Positions 29,073 to 37,905 of a DNA stretch of 64,000 bases are shown here, piece by piece. Position 1 is the first letter of the stretch; each line of letters starts with the position of its first letter. Source of the DNA: Jeongeupia wiesaeckerbachi (GTDB lineage Bacteria > Pseudomonadota > Gammaproteobacteria > Burkholderiales > Chitinibacteraceae). The DNA lies in NCBI RefSeq assembly GCF_050916355.1, contig NZ_CP136946.1:2852001-2916000 (forward strand). The letters are read 5' to 3'. The position numbers and the translations under genes were made by a program. The notes beneath the pieces were generated by a model. That model was not told where the DNA came from and did no database searches. It worked only from the letters and a program-made list of their open reading frames with translations.

Positions 29073-31457
29073 ATGACCGCATATCTCAATGATCGTAACG
29101 TAATCGATTTTGTCCACCTGCGTATGACCGATGTCGAGTACGTCGGCGGCAAGAACGCATCGCTGGGCGAGATGATTTCCCAACTGGCCGAGAAGGGCGT
29201 GCGCGTTCCCGGCGGCTTTGCGACCACCGCACACGCTTACCGTGTTTTTCTCGCGCACAACGGACTGGCCGATCGCATCGATGCAGCGGTGTCCAAGCTC
29301 GACGTCGACGACGTCAAGGCGCTGGCCGTCGTCGGCAAGCAGATCCGTGACTGGATCGTCGAGACGCCGTTTCCGGCCGAACTCGAAGCCGAGATTCGCG
29401 AGCACTATGCCCAGCTCGGCGAAGGCGTCACCGTCGCGGTGCGCTCGTCGGCGACCGCCGAAGACCTGCCGGACGCGTCGTTCGCCGGTCAGCAGGAAAC
29501 CTATCTGAACATCGTCGGCGTCGACAACGTGCTCGACGCGATGAAGCACGTGTTCGCCTCGCTCTACAACGACCGCGCGATCGCCTACCGCGTCCACAAG
29601 GGCTTCGACCACAAGCTCGTGGCGCTGTCGGCCGGCATCCAGCGCATGGTGCGCTCGGACAAGGGCGCGGCCGGGGTGATGTTCACCATCGATACCGAAA
29701 GCGGTTTCGAGGATGTGGTGTTCGTCACGGCCTCGTACGGCCTTGGTGAAACCGTGGTGCAGGGCGCGGTGAACCCGGACGAGTTTTACGTCCACAAGCC
29801 GACGCTGCGGGCCGATCGTCCGGCCATCGTGCGCAAGCACCTCGGCGGCAAGGCGCTGAAGATGGAGTTCGATCTCGAGGCCGCCGCCGGCAAATCGGTG
29901 AAGACCGTCGACGTCGATGCCGCCGATCGCCGCAAGTTCTCGGTGACCGACGAGGAAGTCGAGGAACTGGCCCGCTACGCACTGATCATCGAGCAGCACT
30001 ACGGTCGTCCGATGGACATCGAATGGGGGCGTGACGGCATCGACGGCAAGCTCTACATCCTGCAGGCCCGGCCGGAAACGGTGAAGTCGCAGGAAGCGGC
30101 CAGCGACAAGATGTCCAAGTTCCGCATGCTCGAGAAGGGCGAGGTGCTGACCAGCGGCCGTGCCATCGGCCAGAAGATCGGCCAGGGTACGGTGCGCGTG
30201 ATTCGCGATGTGTCGGAAATGGATCAGGTCCAGCCGGGTGATGTGCTGGTGTCGGACATGACCGACCCGGACTGGGAACCGGTGATGAAGCGCGCTTCGG
30301 CCATCGTCACCAACCGTGGCGGCCGCACCTGCCATGCGGCGATCATCGCGCGTGAACTCGGCGTGCCGGCGGTCGTTGGCTGCGGCGATGCGACCCGTAT
30401 GCTCAAGACCGGTGACCTCGTCACCGTGTCGTGTGCCGAGGGTGACACCGGCAACGCATACAGCGGGCTGCTGAAGTTCGAAAAGCTCGATATCTCGCTG
30501 GCCAAGATGCCAGAGTCGCCGGTGAAGCTGATGATGAACGTCGGCAATCCGGAGCTCGCGTTCGAATTCGCCCAGTTGCCGAACGAGGGGGTTGGTCTGG
30601 CGCGGCTTGAATTCATCATCAACCGGATGATCGGCGTGCACCCGAAGGCGCTGCTGGCCTATCCGAACGTGCCGGCCGAACTGAAAGCGCAGATCGAAGA
30701 GCGGATGGCCGGTTACCGCAGCGCGGTCGATTTCTACGTCGACAAGCTCGCCGAAGGCATCGCGACGCTGGGCGCGGCGTTCTGGCCGAAGAAGGTCATC
30801 GTGCGTCTGTCCGACTTCAAGTCGAACGAATACGCCAACCTGATCGGTGGCCCGCAGTACGAACCGCACGAGGAAAACCCGATGCTGGGCTTCCGCGGCG
30901 CGGCGCGTTACGTCGACAAGAGCTTCCGCGACTGTTTCGAGCTGGAGTGCCGCGCGGTCAAGAAGGTGCGCGACGTGATGGGGCTGGTCAATATCGAGGT
31001 GATGATCCCGTTCGTGCGGACGCTGAAGGAAGCCGAGTGCGTGGTCGAGCTGCTTGAGCGCAATGGGCTCAAGCGCGGCGACAACGGTCTGCGCCTGATC
31101 ATGATGTGCGAGATTCCAGCCAACGCCGTGCTGGCTGAGCGCTTCCTCGAATACTTCGACGGTTTCTCGATCGGCTCGAACGACATGACCCAGCTCACGC
31201 TCGGCATCGACCGCGATTCGGGTGGCCCGGTGTCGGCGTCGTTCGACGAGCGCAACGACGCGGTCAAGGCGATGCTGAGCATGGCGATCAAGGCGTGCCT
31301 CAAGCTGAACAAGTATGTCGGCATCTGCGGTCAGGGTCCGTCGGACCACCCGGATTTCGCGCAATGGCTGGTCGAAGAGGGGATCGAAACGGTATCCTTG
31401 AACCCGGACACCGTGATGGAAACCTGGTTGTTCCTGGCAGGTCAGAAAGCGCACTGA
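29073..31457 (+). CDS. ppsA: Phosphoenolpyruvate synthase (pyruvate, water dikinase)
   Basis: 794 residues (E. coli 792). N-terminal ATP-grasp domain (RSSATAEDLPDASFAGQQET), central phospho-His domain with TNRGGRTCHAAIIARELG (His swivels phosphate; the Thr just before it is the PpsR target), and C-terminal PEP/pyruvate barrel ending with the catalytic Cys in GICGQGPSDHPDFA. It makes PEP from pyruvate and ATP for gluconeogenesis. A GGAG lies 11 bases before the ATG. Terminator at 31470-31496. Confidence 0.98.
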   Translation: MTAYLNDRNVIDFVHLRMTDVEYVGGKNASLGEMISQLAEKGVRVPGGFATTAHAYRVFLAHNGLADRIDAAVSKLDVDDVKALAVVGKQIRDWIVETPFPAELEAEIREHYAQLGEGVTVAVRSSATAEDLPDASFAGQQETYLNIVGVDNVLDAMKHVFASLYNDRAIAYRVHKGFDHKLVALSAGIQRMVRSDKGAAGVMFTIDTESGFEDVVFVTASYGLGETVVQGAVNPDEFYVHKPTLRADRPAIVRKHLGGKALKMEFDLEAAAGKSVKTVDVDAADRRKFSVTDEEVEELARYALIIEQHYGRPMDIEWGRDGIDGKLYILQARPETVKSQEAASDKMSKFRMLEKGEVLTSGRAIGQKIGQGTVRVIRDVSEMDQVQPGDVLVSDMTDPDWEPVMKRASAIVTNRGGRTCHAAIIARELGVPAVVGCGDATRMLKTGDLVTVSCAEGDTGNAYSGLLKFEKLDISLAKMPESPVKLMMNVGNPELAFEFAQLPNEGVGLARLEFIINRMIGVHPKALLAYPNVPAELKAQIEERMAGYRSAVDFYVDKLAEGIATLGAAFWPKKVIVRLSDFKSNEYANLIGGPQYEPHEENPMLGFRGAARYVDKSFRDCFELECRAVKKVRDVMGLVNIEVMIPFVRTLKEAECVVELLERNGLKRGDNGLRLIMMCEIPANAVLAERFLEYFDGFSIGSNDMTQLTLGIDRDSGGPVSASFDERNDAVKAMLSMAIKACLKLNKYVGICGQGPSDHPDFAQWLVEEGIETVSLNPDTVMETWLFLAGQKAH

Positions 31458-31469
31458 CCACCACGGAAG

Positions 31470-31496
31470 AACGGGCCACTTCGGTGGCCCGTTTTT
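31470..31496 (+). terminator. Intrinsic terminator of ppsA
   Basis: AACGGGCCAC-TTCG-GTGGCCCGTTTTT: strong stem with TTCG loop and a T-run, 13 bases after the ppsA stop. Confidence 0.92.
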
Positions 31497-31500
31497 ACTT

Positions 31501-31615
31501 GGAGCGGCTAACAAAATTCTGCGGGCTGCGTTGTGCTCACTGGCCGTGCTAGCCGTACTGTCGGCGTTTTGCCCGCCTTGCCAGCACCGCCACGCTGAAT
31601 TTTGTTAGCCGTTCC
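31501..31615. repeat. 115-bp inverted-repeat element (MITE-like) between ppsA and astC
   Basis: The ends are GGAGCGGCTAACAAAATTC (31501-31519) and its inverted copy at 31597-31615, with 18 of 19 positions matching. The 77-base interior has no open frame. It starts 4 bases after the ppsA terminator and ends 31 bases before astC. No clear target duplication is seen. Long terminal inverted repeats without coding capacity suggest a miniature transposable element or a dispersed intergenic repeat; only one copy is in this window. Confidence 0.6.
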
Positions 31616-31646
31616 TCTTCCCTAATCGTCACTCAAGGAAACGCCG

Positions 31647-32849
31647 ATGTCCCCGACCCGCGCCGATTTTGACCAGTACATGGTGCCCAATTACGCTCCT
31701 GCCACCTTTGTGCCGGTCCGAGGCCAGGGCAGCCGAGTCTGGGATCAGGCCGGGCGAGAATACGTCGATTTCTCCGGTGGTATCGCGGTCAATTCGCTGG
31801 GTCATTGCCATCCGGCTGCGGTGGCCGCGTTGACCGAGCAGGCCAACAAGCTTTGGCACGTATCGAACGTGTTTACCAACGAGCCGGCGCTGGCGCTGGC
31901 CGAAAAACTCGTCGCCGCGACCTTTGCCGAGCGCGTGTTTTTCTGCAATTCGGGGGCCGAAGCCAACGAGGCAGCGCTCAAGCTGGCGCGCCGGGTTGGT
32001 ATCGACCGCTTCGGCCCGCAAAAGCACAAGGTGCTGTCGGCGGTGAACTCGTTCCACGGCCGGACCTTCTTTACCGTCTCGGTCGGTGGCCAGCCGAAGT
32101 ATTCGGATGGCTTCGGCCCGCGCCCGGAAGGGATTGCCCATTTCGAGTACAACAACCTCGCCAGCGTTGAAGCCTTGATCGACGACGACACCGCGTGCGT
32201 GATCGTCGAGCCGATCATGGGCGAAAGCGGCGTGCTGCCGGCAACGCGCGAATTCCTGCAGGGGCTGCGCGCGCTGTGTGACAAGCACAATGCCATGCTG
32301 ATTTTCGACGAAGTGCAAACCGGCATGGGTCGCGTCGGTACGCTGTTTGCGTACCAGCATTTCGGCGTCGTGCCGGACATCCTGTCGAGCGCAAAGAGCC
32401 TTGGCGGCGGCTTTCCGATCGGCGCCATGCTGACGACCGATGTACTGGCCAAGCATCTGACCGTCGGTACGCACGGCACCACGTACGGTGGCAACCCGCT
32501 GGCGTGCGCGGTGGCCAGTGCCGTGTTCGACGTGATCAACGATCCGGCGACGCTGGCCGGTATCGCAAGCAAGCGTGCACGCTTTGTCGCCGGGCTTGAG
32601 GCGATCAATGCCGAGCTGGGTCTGTTCGATCAGCTGCGCGGTGTTGGCTTGCTGATCGGTGCGCCGCTCAAGGCCGAATACGAAGGCCGGGCCAAGGATG
32701 TGCTCAATGCCGCGACGGCCGAAGGCCTGATGGTGCTGATGGCCGGCCCGAACGTGATCCGCCTGGCGCCGTCGCTGGTGATCGACGACGCGGACATCGA
32801 CGAAGGCCTGGCCCGCTTTGCCCGTGCGCTGAAGGCGTTCAAGGGCTAG
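31647..32849 (+). CDS. astC: Succinylornithine/acetylornithine aminotransferase
   Basis: 400 residues, class-III PLP aminotransferase. PLP Lys lies in LSSAKSLGGGFPIGAML; also FCNSGAEANEAALK, NSFHGRTFFTVSVGGQ and LIFDEVQTGMGRVG. ArgD and AstC cannot be separated by motifs, but the position ahead of astA-D-B-E makes AstC the better name; it may also serve arginine synthesis. It transfers the amino group of N2-succinylornithine to 2-oxoglutarate, third step of the AST pathway. AAGGAA precedes the ATG. A terminator directly follows, so it is not simply the first gene of one transcript. Confidence 0.93.
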   Translation: MSPTRADFDQYMVPNYAPATFVPVRGQGSRVWDQAGREYVDFSGGIAVNSLGHCHPAAVAALTEQANKLWHVSNVFTNEPALALAEKLVAATFAERVFFCNSGAEANEAALKLARRVGIDRFGPQKHKVLSAVNSFHGRTFFTVSVGGQPKYSDGFGPRPEGIAHFEYNNLASVEALIDDDTACVIVEPIMGESGVLPATREFLQGLRALCDKHNAMLIFDEVQTGMGRVGTLFAYQHFGVVPDILSSAKSLGGGFPIGAMLTTDVLAKHLTVGTHGTTYGGNPLACAVASAVFDVINDPATLAGIASKRARFVAGLEAINAELGLFDQLRGVGLLIGAPLKAEYEGRAKDVLNAATAEGLMVLMAGPNVIRLAPSLVIDDADIDEGLARFARALKAFKG

Positions 32850-32870
32850 CCCCGGCATAGCGTCAAACAA

Positions 32871-32900
32871 AACCGCCCGGTTCGCCGGGCGGTTTTTTTT
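32871..32900 (+). terminator. Intrinsic terminator between astC and astA
   Basis: AACCGCCCGG-TTCG-CCGGGCGG followed by eight T. A strong terminator inside the AST cluster. Confidence 0.92.
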
Positions 32901-32995
32901 ATTCGGCGCGCATTGGCCATTCTGCCGACATTGCGGCTTTACCGAATGGCTGCCACGGCAGGGGCTGCATACAGTGGGATCGGGAGGTGTACCCG

Positions 32996-34018
32996 ATGAG
33001 AGTTCGATTATTGAATCGCGCCGATCTCGATGCGGTCGTGCGGCTGGCCGGTAGTGCCGGTGTGGGGGTCACCACCTTGCAAGCCGATGCGGAGCGTCTG
33101 GCTGCGCGCATCGCCGGTAGCGAGCGCGCCGTTGCCGAGGCGGCGCAACTGGCGGATGCCGGCTACTTCTTTGCGCTCGAAGACGAAAGCAGCGGCGAGC
33201 TGGCTGGGGTTGCCGCGATCGAGGCCGCGGTGGGCTTGTCCGAGCCCTGGTACAACTATCGGGTCGGCCTGTCGGTGCATGCTTCGCGCGAGCTTGATAT
33301 CTACAAGCAGCTGCCAACGCTGTTTCTCACTTCGGACATGACCGGTTCATCCGAGCTGTGTTCGCTGTTCCTGCATCCGGACTGGCGCCGCGACGGCAAC
33401 GGCGCGCTGCTGTCGAAAAGCCGTTTCCTGTTCATGGCCGAGTTTCCCGAACGCTTTGCCGACCGCGTGATTGCCGAAATGCGCGGCGTGTCCGACGTCG
33501 ACGGCCGCTCGCCGTTCTGGGAGAGCCTGGGCCGGCATTTCTTCACGATGGATTTCGCCCGCGCCGATTTTCTCTCCTACATCGGCAGCAAATCGTTCAT
33601 TGCCGAGCTGATGCCGCGCTATCCGATTTATACGGCGCTGCTGTCGCAGGAAGCGCAGGACACGATTGCGGATGTGCACCCGGCGACCAAGCCGGCGCGC
33701 GTGCTGCTCGAGGACGAGGGCTTCCGCTATCAGGGCTATATCGACATTTTCGATGCCGGCCCGACGCTGGAGTGCTCGCGCACCGATATCCGCGCGATCC
33801 GGCACAGCGCCTGTTTCCAGGCGCTGGCCATCAGCGGCGCGCCCAAGGGCGGCGTGCCCTGGCTGGTATCGAACCGGAAACTTGGCGACTTCCGCTGTGC
33901 GCTGGCAATCACCCGACCACTGGAGGACGCACTACCGCTGCCGCAACCCGTTCTGGAGGCGCTGGGCCTCGCCGATGGCGATCCGGTGCGTGCCGTGCCA
34001 CTTTCGAGCAAGGAGTAG
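32996..34018 (+). CDS. astA: Arginine N-succinyltransferase
   Basis: 340 residues (E. coli 344). Starts MRVRLLNRADLDAVVRLAG and includes PWYNYRVGLSVHASRELDIY and ELCSLFLHPDWRRDGNGALLS, all typical of AstA, which has a GNAT-like fold. First step of the AST pathway: arginine plus succinyl-CoA gives N2-succinylarginine. GGGAGG 8 bases before the ATG at 32996 decides the start over an in-frame GTG at 32987. It needs its own promoter in 32901-32995 or read-through past the astC terminator. Confidence 0.97.
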   Translation: MRVRLLNRADLDAVVRLAGSAGVGVTTLQADAERLAARIAGSERAVAEAAQLADAGYFFALEDESSGELAGVAAIEAAVGLSEPWYNYRVGLSVHASRELDIYKQLPTLFLTSDMTGSSELCSLFLHPDWRRDGNGALLSKSRFLFMAEFPERFADRVIAEMRGVSDVDGRSPFWESLGRHFFTMDFARADFLSYIGSKSFIAELMPRYPIYTALLSQEAQDTIADVHPATKPARVLLEDEGFRYQGYIDIFDAGPTLECSRTDIRAIRHSACFQALAISGAPKGGVPWLVSNRKLGDFRCALAITRPLEDALPLPQPVLEALGLADGDPVRAVPLSSKE

Positions 34019-34020
34019 AC

Positions 34021-35478
34021 ATGCTGTTGATCAACGGGGCCTGGCGGCCCGGTCGTGGTGAGGCTTTTGTGTCGCGCAATCCGGTGAGTGGCGAAACGGT
34101 CTGGCAAGGACAGGCTGCCAGCGTCGATGAGGTCGACGCTGCCGTTGCCGCCGCGCGGGCCGCTTTTCCGGCGTGGCGCGATCTGGATCTCGAGGAGCGT
34201 ATCGCCGTGGTCCGGGTGTTTGCCGACATGCTGCGCGACGCGCAGGCCGAGCTGGCCGCGCTGATCGGCCGCGAGACCGGCAAGCCCCGCTGGGAGGCGC
34301 TGACCGAAGTCACGACCATGGTCAACAAGGTCGAGATTTCGCTGCGTGCACATGCCGAACGCACCGGTGGCCACGAGAGCCAGCAGGGCGACGCGCAGGC
34401 GGTGCTGCGGCACCGGCCGCACGGCGTGCTGGCGGTCTTCGGTCCGTACAACTTCCCGGGACACCTGCCCAATGGCCATATCGTGCCGGCACTGATTGCC
34501 GGCAATGTCGTCGTATTCAAACCGTCCGAATTGACGCCGATGGTCGCGCAGAAGACCGTCGAGCTGTGGCTGGCGGCCGGCCTGCCTGCCGGCGTGATCG
34601 GATTGCTGCAGGGCGGGCGCGAGACCGGCGTCGCGCTGGCGGCGCATGCCGATGTCGATGGCTTGCTGTTTACCGGCAGCGCGGCGACCGGTTACGCGCT
34701 GCACCGGCAGTTTGCCGGCCGGCCCGAGAAAATCCTGGCGCTCGAGATGGGCGGCAACAATCCGCTGATCGTTGACGAACTGAGCGATGTGCCGGCGGCC
34801 CTGCACCATATCGTCCAGTCGGCCTATGTGTCCGCCGGCCAGCGCTGCACCTGCGCACGACGCCTGCTGGTGCCGAAGGGCGCGTGGGGCGATGCACTGA
34901 TCGCGCGGCTGGCCGAAGTGGCAAGATCGATTCGCGTCGGCGCCTGGGATGCCGAGCCGCCACCGTTCATGGGGGCGGTGATTTCGACCGCCGCAGCGGA
35001 TGCGCTGCTCGCGGTGCAAGACCGGCTGATCACGCTTGGCGCCACACCCATCGTGCCGCTGAGGCGTTTGCAGGAAGGCACGGCGCTGCTGTCGCCGGCA
35101 TTGCTGGACGTCAGCGGCGTGGCCGAACTGCCGGACGAGGAATACTTCGGTCCGCTGCTGCAGGTGCAGCGCTATGGTGATTTCGACGAGGCAATCGCGC
35201 TGGCCAACCGCACCCGCTACGGGCTGGCGGCGGGTTTGCTGTCCGATTCGGCCGACCGCTATCACCGTTTCTGGCGCGATGCGCGCGCCGGCATCGTCAA
35301 CTGGAACAAACCCTTGACCGGCGCGTCGAGTGCGGCGCCGTTCGGCGGGGTTGGTGCGTCGGGCAACCACAGGCCGAGCGCGTACTATGCCGCCGACTAC
35401 TGCGCCTATCCGGTGGCCTCGCTCGAGGCGCCGACGCTGGCGTTGCCGGCGCAAATGCCGCACGGGGTGACGTTGTGA
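34021..35478 (+). CDS. astD: N-succinylglutamate 5-semialdehyde dehydrogenase
   Basis: 485 residues. Aldehyde dehydrogenase fold with FGPYNFPGHLPNGHIVPAL, FTGSAATGYAL and catalytic Cys in SAGQRCTCARR; Glu in ALEMGGNNP. Fourth AST step: oxidises succinylglutamate semialdehyde with NAD+. The open frame runs upstream into astA, but an AAGGAG overlapping the astA stop fixes the ATG at 34021, 2 bases after astA. Confidence 0.97.
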   Translation: MLLINGAWRPGRGEAFVSRNPVSGETVWQGQAASVDEVDAAVAAARAAFPAWRDLDLEERIAVVRVFADMLRDAQAELAALIGRETGKPRWEALTEVTTMVNKVEISLRAHAERTGGHESQQGDAQAVLRHRPHGVLAVFGPYNFPGHLPNGHIVPALIAGNVVVFKPSELTPMVAQKTVELWLAAGLPAGVIGLLQGGRETGVALAAHADVDGLLFTGSAATGYALHRQFAGRPEKILALEMGGNNPLIVDELSDVPAALHHIVQSAYVSAGQRCTCARRLLVPKGAWGDALIARLAEVARSIRVGAWDAEPPPFMGAVISTAAADALLAVQDRLITLGATPIVPLRRLQEGTALLSPALLDVSGVAELPDEEYFGPLLQVQRYGDFDEAIALANRTRYGLAAGLLSDSADRYHRFWRDARAGIVNWNKPLTGASSAAPFGGVGASGNHRPSAYYAADYCAYPVASLEAPTLALPAQMPHGVTL

Positions 35479-35535
35479 ACCCGCTCATGCGCAGGAAGGC
35501 AAGGGGTTGCGAGTCCGTGAACCGATGGAGGCAAG

Positions 35536-36879
35536 ATGCCAGCATTTGAAGCGAACTTCGACGGGCTGGTCGGGCCGACGCATCACTACGGTGGGCATTC
35601 GTTCGGCAACGTCGCCTCGACCGGCAATGCAGGCCAGACCGCCAACCCGCGTGCGGCGGCCTTGCAAGGCCTGGCCAAGATGAAGGCATTGGCCGACCTC
35701 GGTTACCGGCAGGGCGTACTGCCGCCGCACGAACGGCCCGCGGTCGAGGTGCTGCGCGGCTTCGGCTTCGGCGGTGACGATGCCGCGGTGATCGCCGCAA
35801 CGGCCAGACAGGCGCCGCAATTGTTGTCGGCCGCGTCGTCGGCCTCGGCGATGTGGGTCGCGAATGCGGCCACGGTCAGCCCGTCGGCCGATACCCCGGA
35901 TGGTCGGGTGCACTTCAGTGTCGCCAATCTGCAGAACAAGTTTCACCGCGCCATCGAGCATGCGCAGACCGGCCGGACGCTCAAGGCGCTATTCGGTGAC
36001 GAGTCGCATTTTGCCCATCATCCGGCGCTGGCCATGCATCCGGCCTTTGGCGATGAGGGCGCGGCCAACCATACGCGCTTTGCCAAGGCCTACGGCGACG
36101 CCGGGGTCGAGTTTTTTGTCTACGGCGCGCGCCATTGGGGCGGCGACAATGCACCGCAGCGCTATCCGGCAAGGCAGACCTTCGAAGCCAGCGTCGCCGT
36201 TGCGCGTCGACATGGCCTCAGCGATGCCGGCGTCGTCTATGCGCAGCAGAACCCGGCTGTGATCGACGCCGGCGTGTTCCACAACGACGTGATCGCCGTC
36301 GGCAACCTTGACGTGCTGTTCTGCCATCAGGCGGCCTTCGTCGATCGGGGCGCGGTCTATGCCGAGCTCGATCGCAAGCTGGGTGGCCTGCGGCTGATCG
36401 AGGTGCCGGCTGACAGCGTCAGCGTCGATGACGCGGTGCAAAGCTATCTGTTCAACAGTCAGCTGCTCGACGCCGGCGAGGGACGCATGCGGCTGGTCGT
36501 GCCCGACGAGTGCCGCCAGCGGCCCGCGGTCTGGGCGTATCTGCAAGGCCTGCTCGCCGAAGGCGGGCCGGTGTCGGAGGTGCTGGTTTACGACCTCAAG
36601 CAGAGCATGCGCAACGGCGGTGGCCCGGCCTGCCTGCGGCTGCGGGTGGAGCTGAACGAGGCCGAAGCCGCTGCGGTGGCGCCCGGCGTGTGGATGAACG
36701 ATGCGCTGTACGCCGCGCTGACCGGCTGGGTCGAGCGGCATTACCGCGATCGTCTGAGCGAAGCCGATCTGGCCGATCCGCAATTGCTGCTTGAAGTGCG
36801 CACCGCGCTCGACGAGCTGACCCGCCTGATGGGCTTGGGCGCCATTTACCCGTTCCAGCTCGAAGGAGCATCCCGATGA
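35536..36879 (+). CDS. astB: N-succinylarginine dihydrolase
   Basis: 447 residues (E. coli 447). Starts MPAFEANFDGLVGPTHHYGG and has the amidinotransferase-fold residues in NVASTGNAGQTANPRAAALQ, VFHNDVIAVGN and NGGGPACLRLRV. Second AST step: removes two ammonia and CO2 from succinylarginine to give succinylornithine. GGAGG precedes the ATG; 57 bases after astD. Overlaps astE by 4 bases. Confidence 0.98.
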   Translation: MPAFEANFDGLVGPTHHYGGHSFGNVASTGNAGQTANPRAAALQGLAKMKALADLGYRQGVLPPHERPAVEVLRGFGFGGDDAAVIAATARQAPQLLSAASSASAMWVANAATVSPSADTPDGRVHFSVANLQNKFHRAIEHAQTGRTLKALFGDESHFAHHPALAMHPAFGDEGAANHTRFAKAYGDAGVEFFVYGARHWGGDNAPQRYPARQTFEASVAVARRHGLSDAGVVYAQQNPAVIDAGVFHNDVIAVGNLDVLFCHQAAFVDRGAVYAELDRKLGGLRLIEVPADSVSVDDAVQSYLFNSQLLDAGEGRMRLVVPDECRQRPAVWAYLQGLLAEGGPVSEVLVYDLKQSMRNGGGPACLRLRVELNEAEAAAVAPGVWMNDALYAALTGWVERHYRDRLSEADLADPQLLLEVRTALDELTRLMGLGAIYPFQLEGASR

Positions 36880-37868
36880 ACAGTTTTCTGGCGGAAACGC
36901 TGGCTGGCCGCACCGCGATCGCGCTGCCGTACTGTCAGTCCAACGGCACTCACGTGCAGGTGCTCGACGAAGGCGTGATTCGTTTCGAGCCACGCGATCC
37001 AGATGGGCGCGAACTCGATCTGGTGATTTCCTGTGGCGTGCACGGCAACGAAACCGCGCCGGTCGAGCTGGTTGACCGGCTGATCGCCAAGCTGCTGTGC
37101 GGCGAGTTGCGGCCGAAGGCCCGGGTGCTGTTCGTGATCGGCAATATCGAGGCCTTGCGGCGTGGCGAGCGCTTCGTCGAGCAGGACATGAACCGGCAGT
37201 TCTGCCGCGTGCCCGATGTCGGCGACGGCCCCGAAGCACGGCGCGCGGCAATGCTGGAAATGCAGCTGGCGCGCTTCTTCGCTCAGGCCGGCGGCGATGC
37301 GGTGCCGCGGCTGCATTACGACTTGCATACGGCCATACACGGCAGCCTGATAGAAAAATTCGCGATCTATCCGCTGCCCGCGCCGGGCAAGGCGTTCGAT
37401 CCGGTCGAGGTCGGGCGGCTAGGTCTTGCGGGGGTTTCGGCGGTGTTGCTGCAATCGGCAGCCGCACCGACGTTTTCCTTGTTCAGCAGCCGGTATTGCC
37501 AGGCGTCGGCGTTTACCGTCGAGCTGGGCAGGGCAATGCCATTCGGCCAGAACAAGCAGGTCGACCTGTCGAAGCTGGAGACTTATCTGCAGGGTTTGAT
37601 CGAAGGCGAGTTGCCGACGCCGGCTGCGGGGGATGTGGTGGTGTATCAAGTCGCGCGCGAGATCATCAAGCGCACCGAGGCATTCCGGCTGCTGGTCGAC
37701 GGCAAGACCGACAACTTTACTCCGCTGGCACAAGGAATGACGATTGCCGAGGACGGCGAAACGCGCTGGGTCGTCGACGAGCTGGACGCCCGGATCGTGT
37801 TTCCGAATCCGGACGTCGCCATCGGTCAGCGCGCCGGGCTGATTGTCGTACCCGCCACGCTGAGCTGA
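36876..37868 (+). CDS. astE: Succinylglutamate desuccinylase
   Basis: 330 residues. Zinc-carboxypeptidase-like (AstE/AspA) fold with SCGVHGNETAPVEL (HxxE zinc ligands) and DLHTAIHGS (zinc His and catalytic region). Last AST step: hydrolyses succinylglutamate to glutamate and succinate. ATGA overlap with astB and AAGGAGC before it indicate tight coupling. It completes the full five-gene pathway here, in the same order C-A-D-B-E as in E. coli. Confidence 0.97.
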   Translation: MNSFLAETLAGRTAIALPYCQSNGTHVQVLDEGVIRFEPRDPDGRELDLVISCGVHGNETAPVELVDRLIAKLLCGELRPKARVLFVIGNIEALRRGERFVEQDMNRQFCRVPDVGDGPEARRAAMLEMQLARFFAQAGGDAVPRLHYDLHTAIHGSLIEKFAIYPLPAPGKAFDPVEVGRLGLAGVSAVLLQSAAAPTFSLFSSRYCQASAFTVELGRAMPFGQNKQVDLSKLETYLQGLIEGELPTPAAGDVVVYQVAREIIKRTEAFRLLVDGKTDNFTPLAQGMTIAEDGETRWVVDELDARIVFPNPDVAIGQRAGLIVVPATLS

Positions 37869-37905
37869 TCCGCGCTGCCAGCGACCAGCTCGCTGGCGCG
37901 GCGCA

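Noticed and set aside
29037..31514. 825-codon open frame antisense to ppsA
   Set aside because: GC-rich codon use leaves the opposite strand open; ppsA is certain and the antisense product matches nothing known.
33358..34020. Upstream extension of the astD frame
   Set aside because: It lies entirely over astA; the ATG at 34021 has an AAGGAG and the correct family N-terminus.
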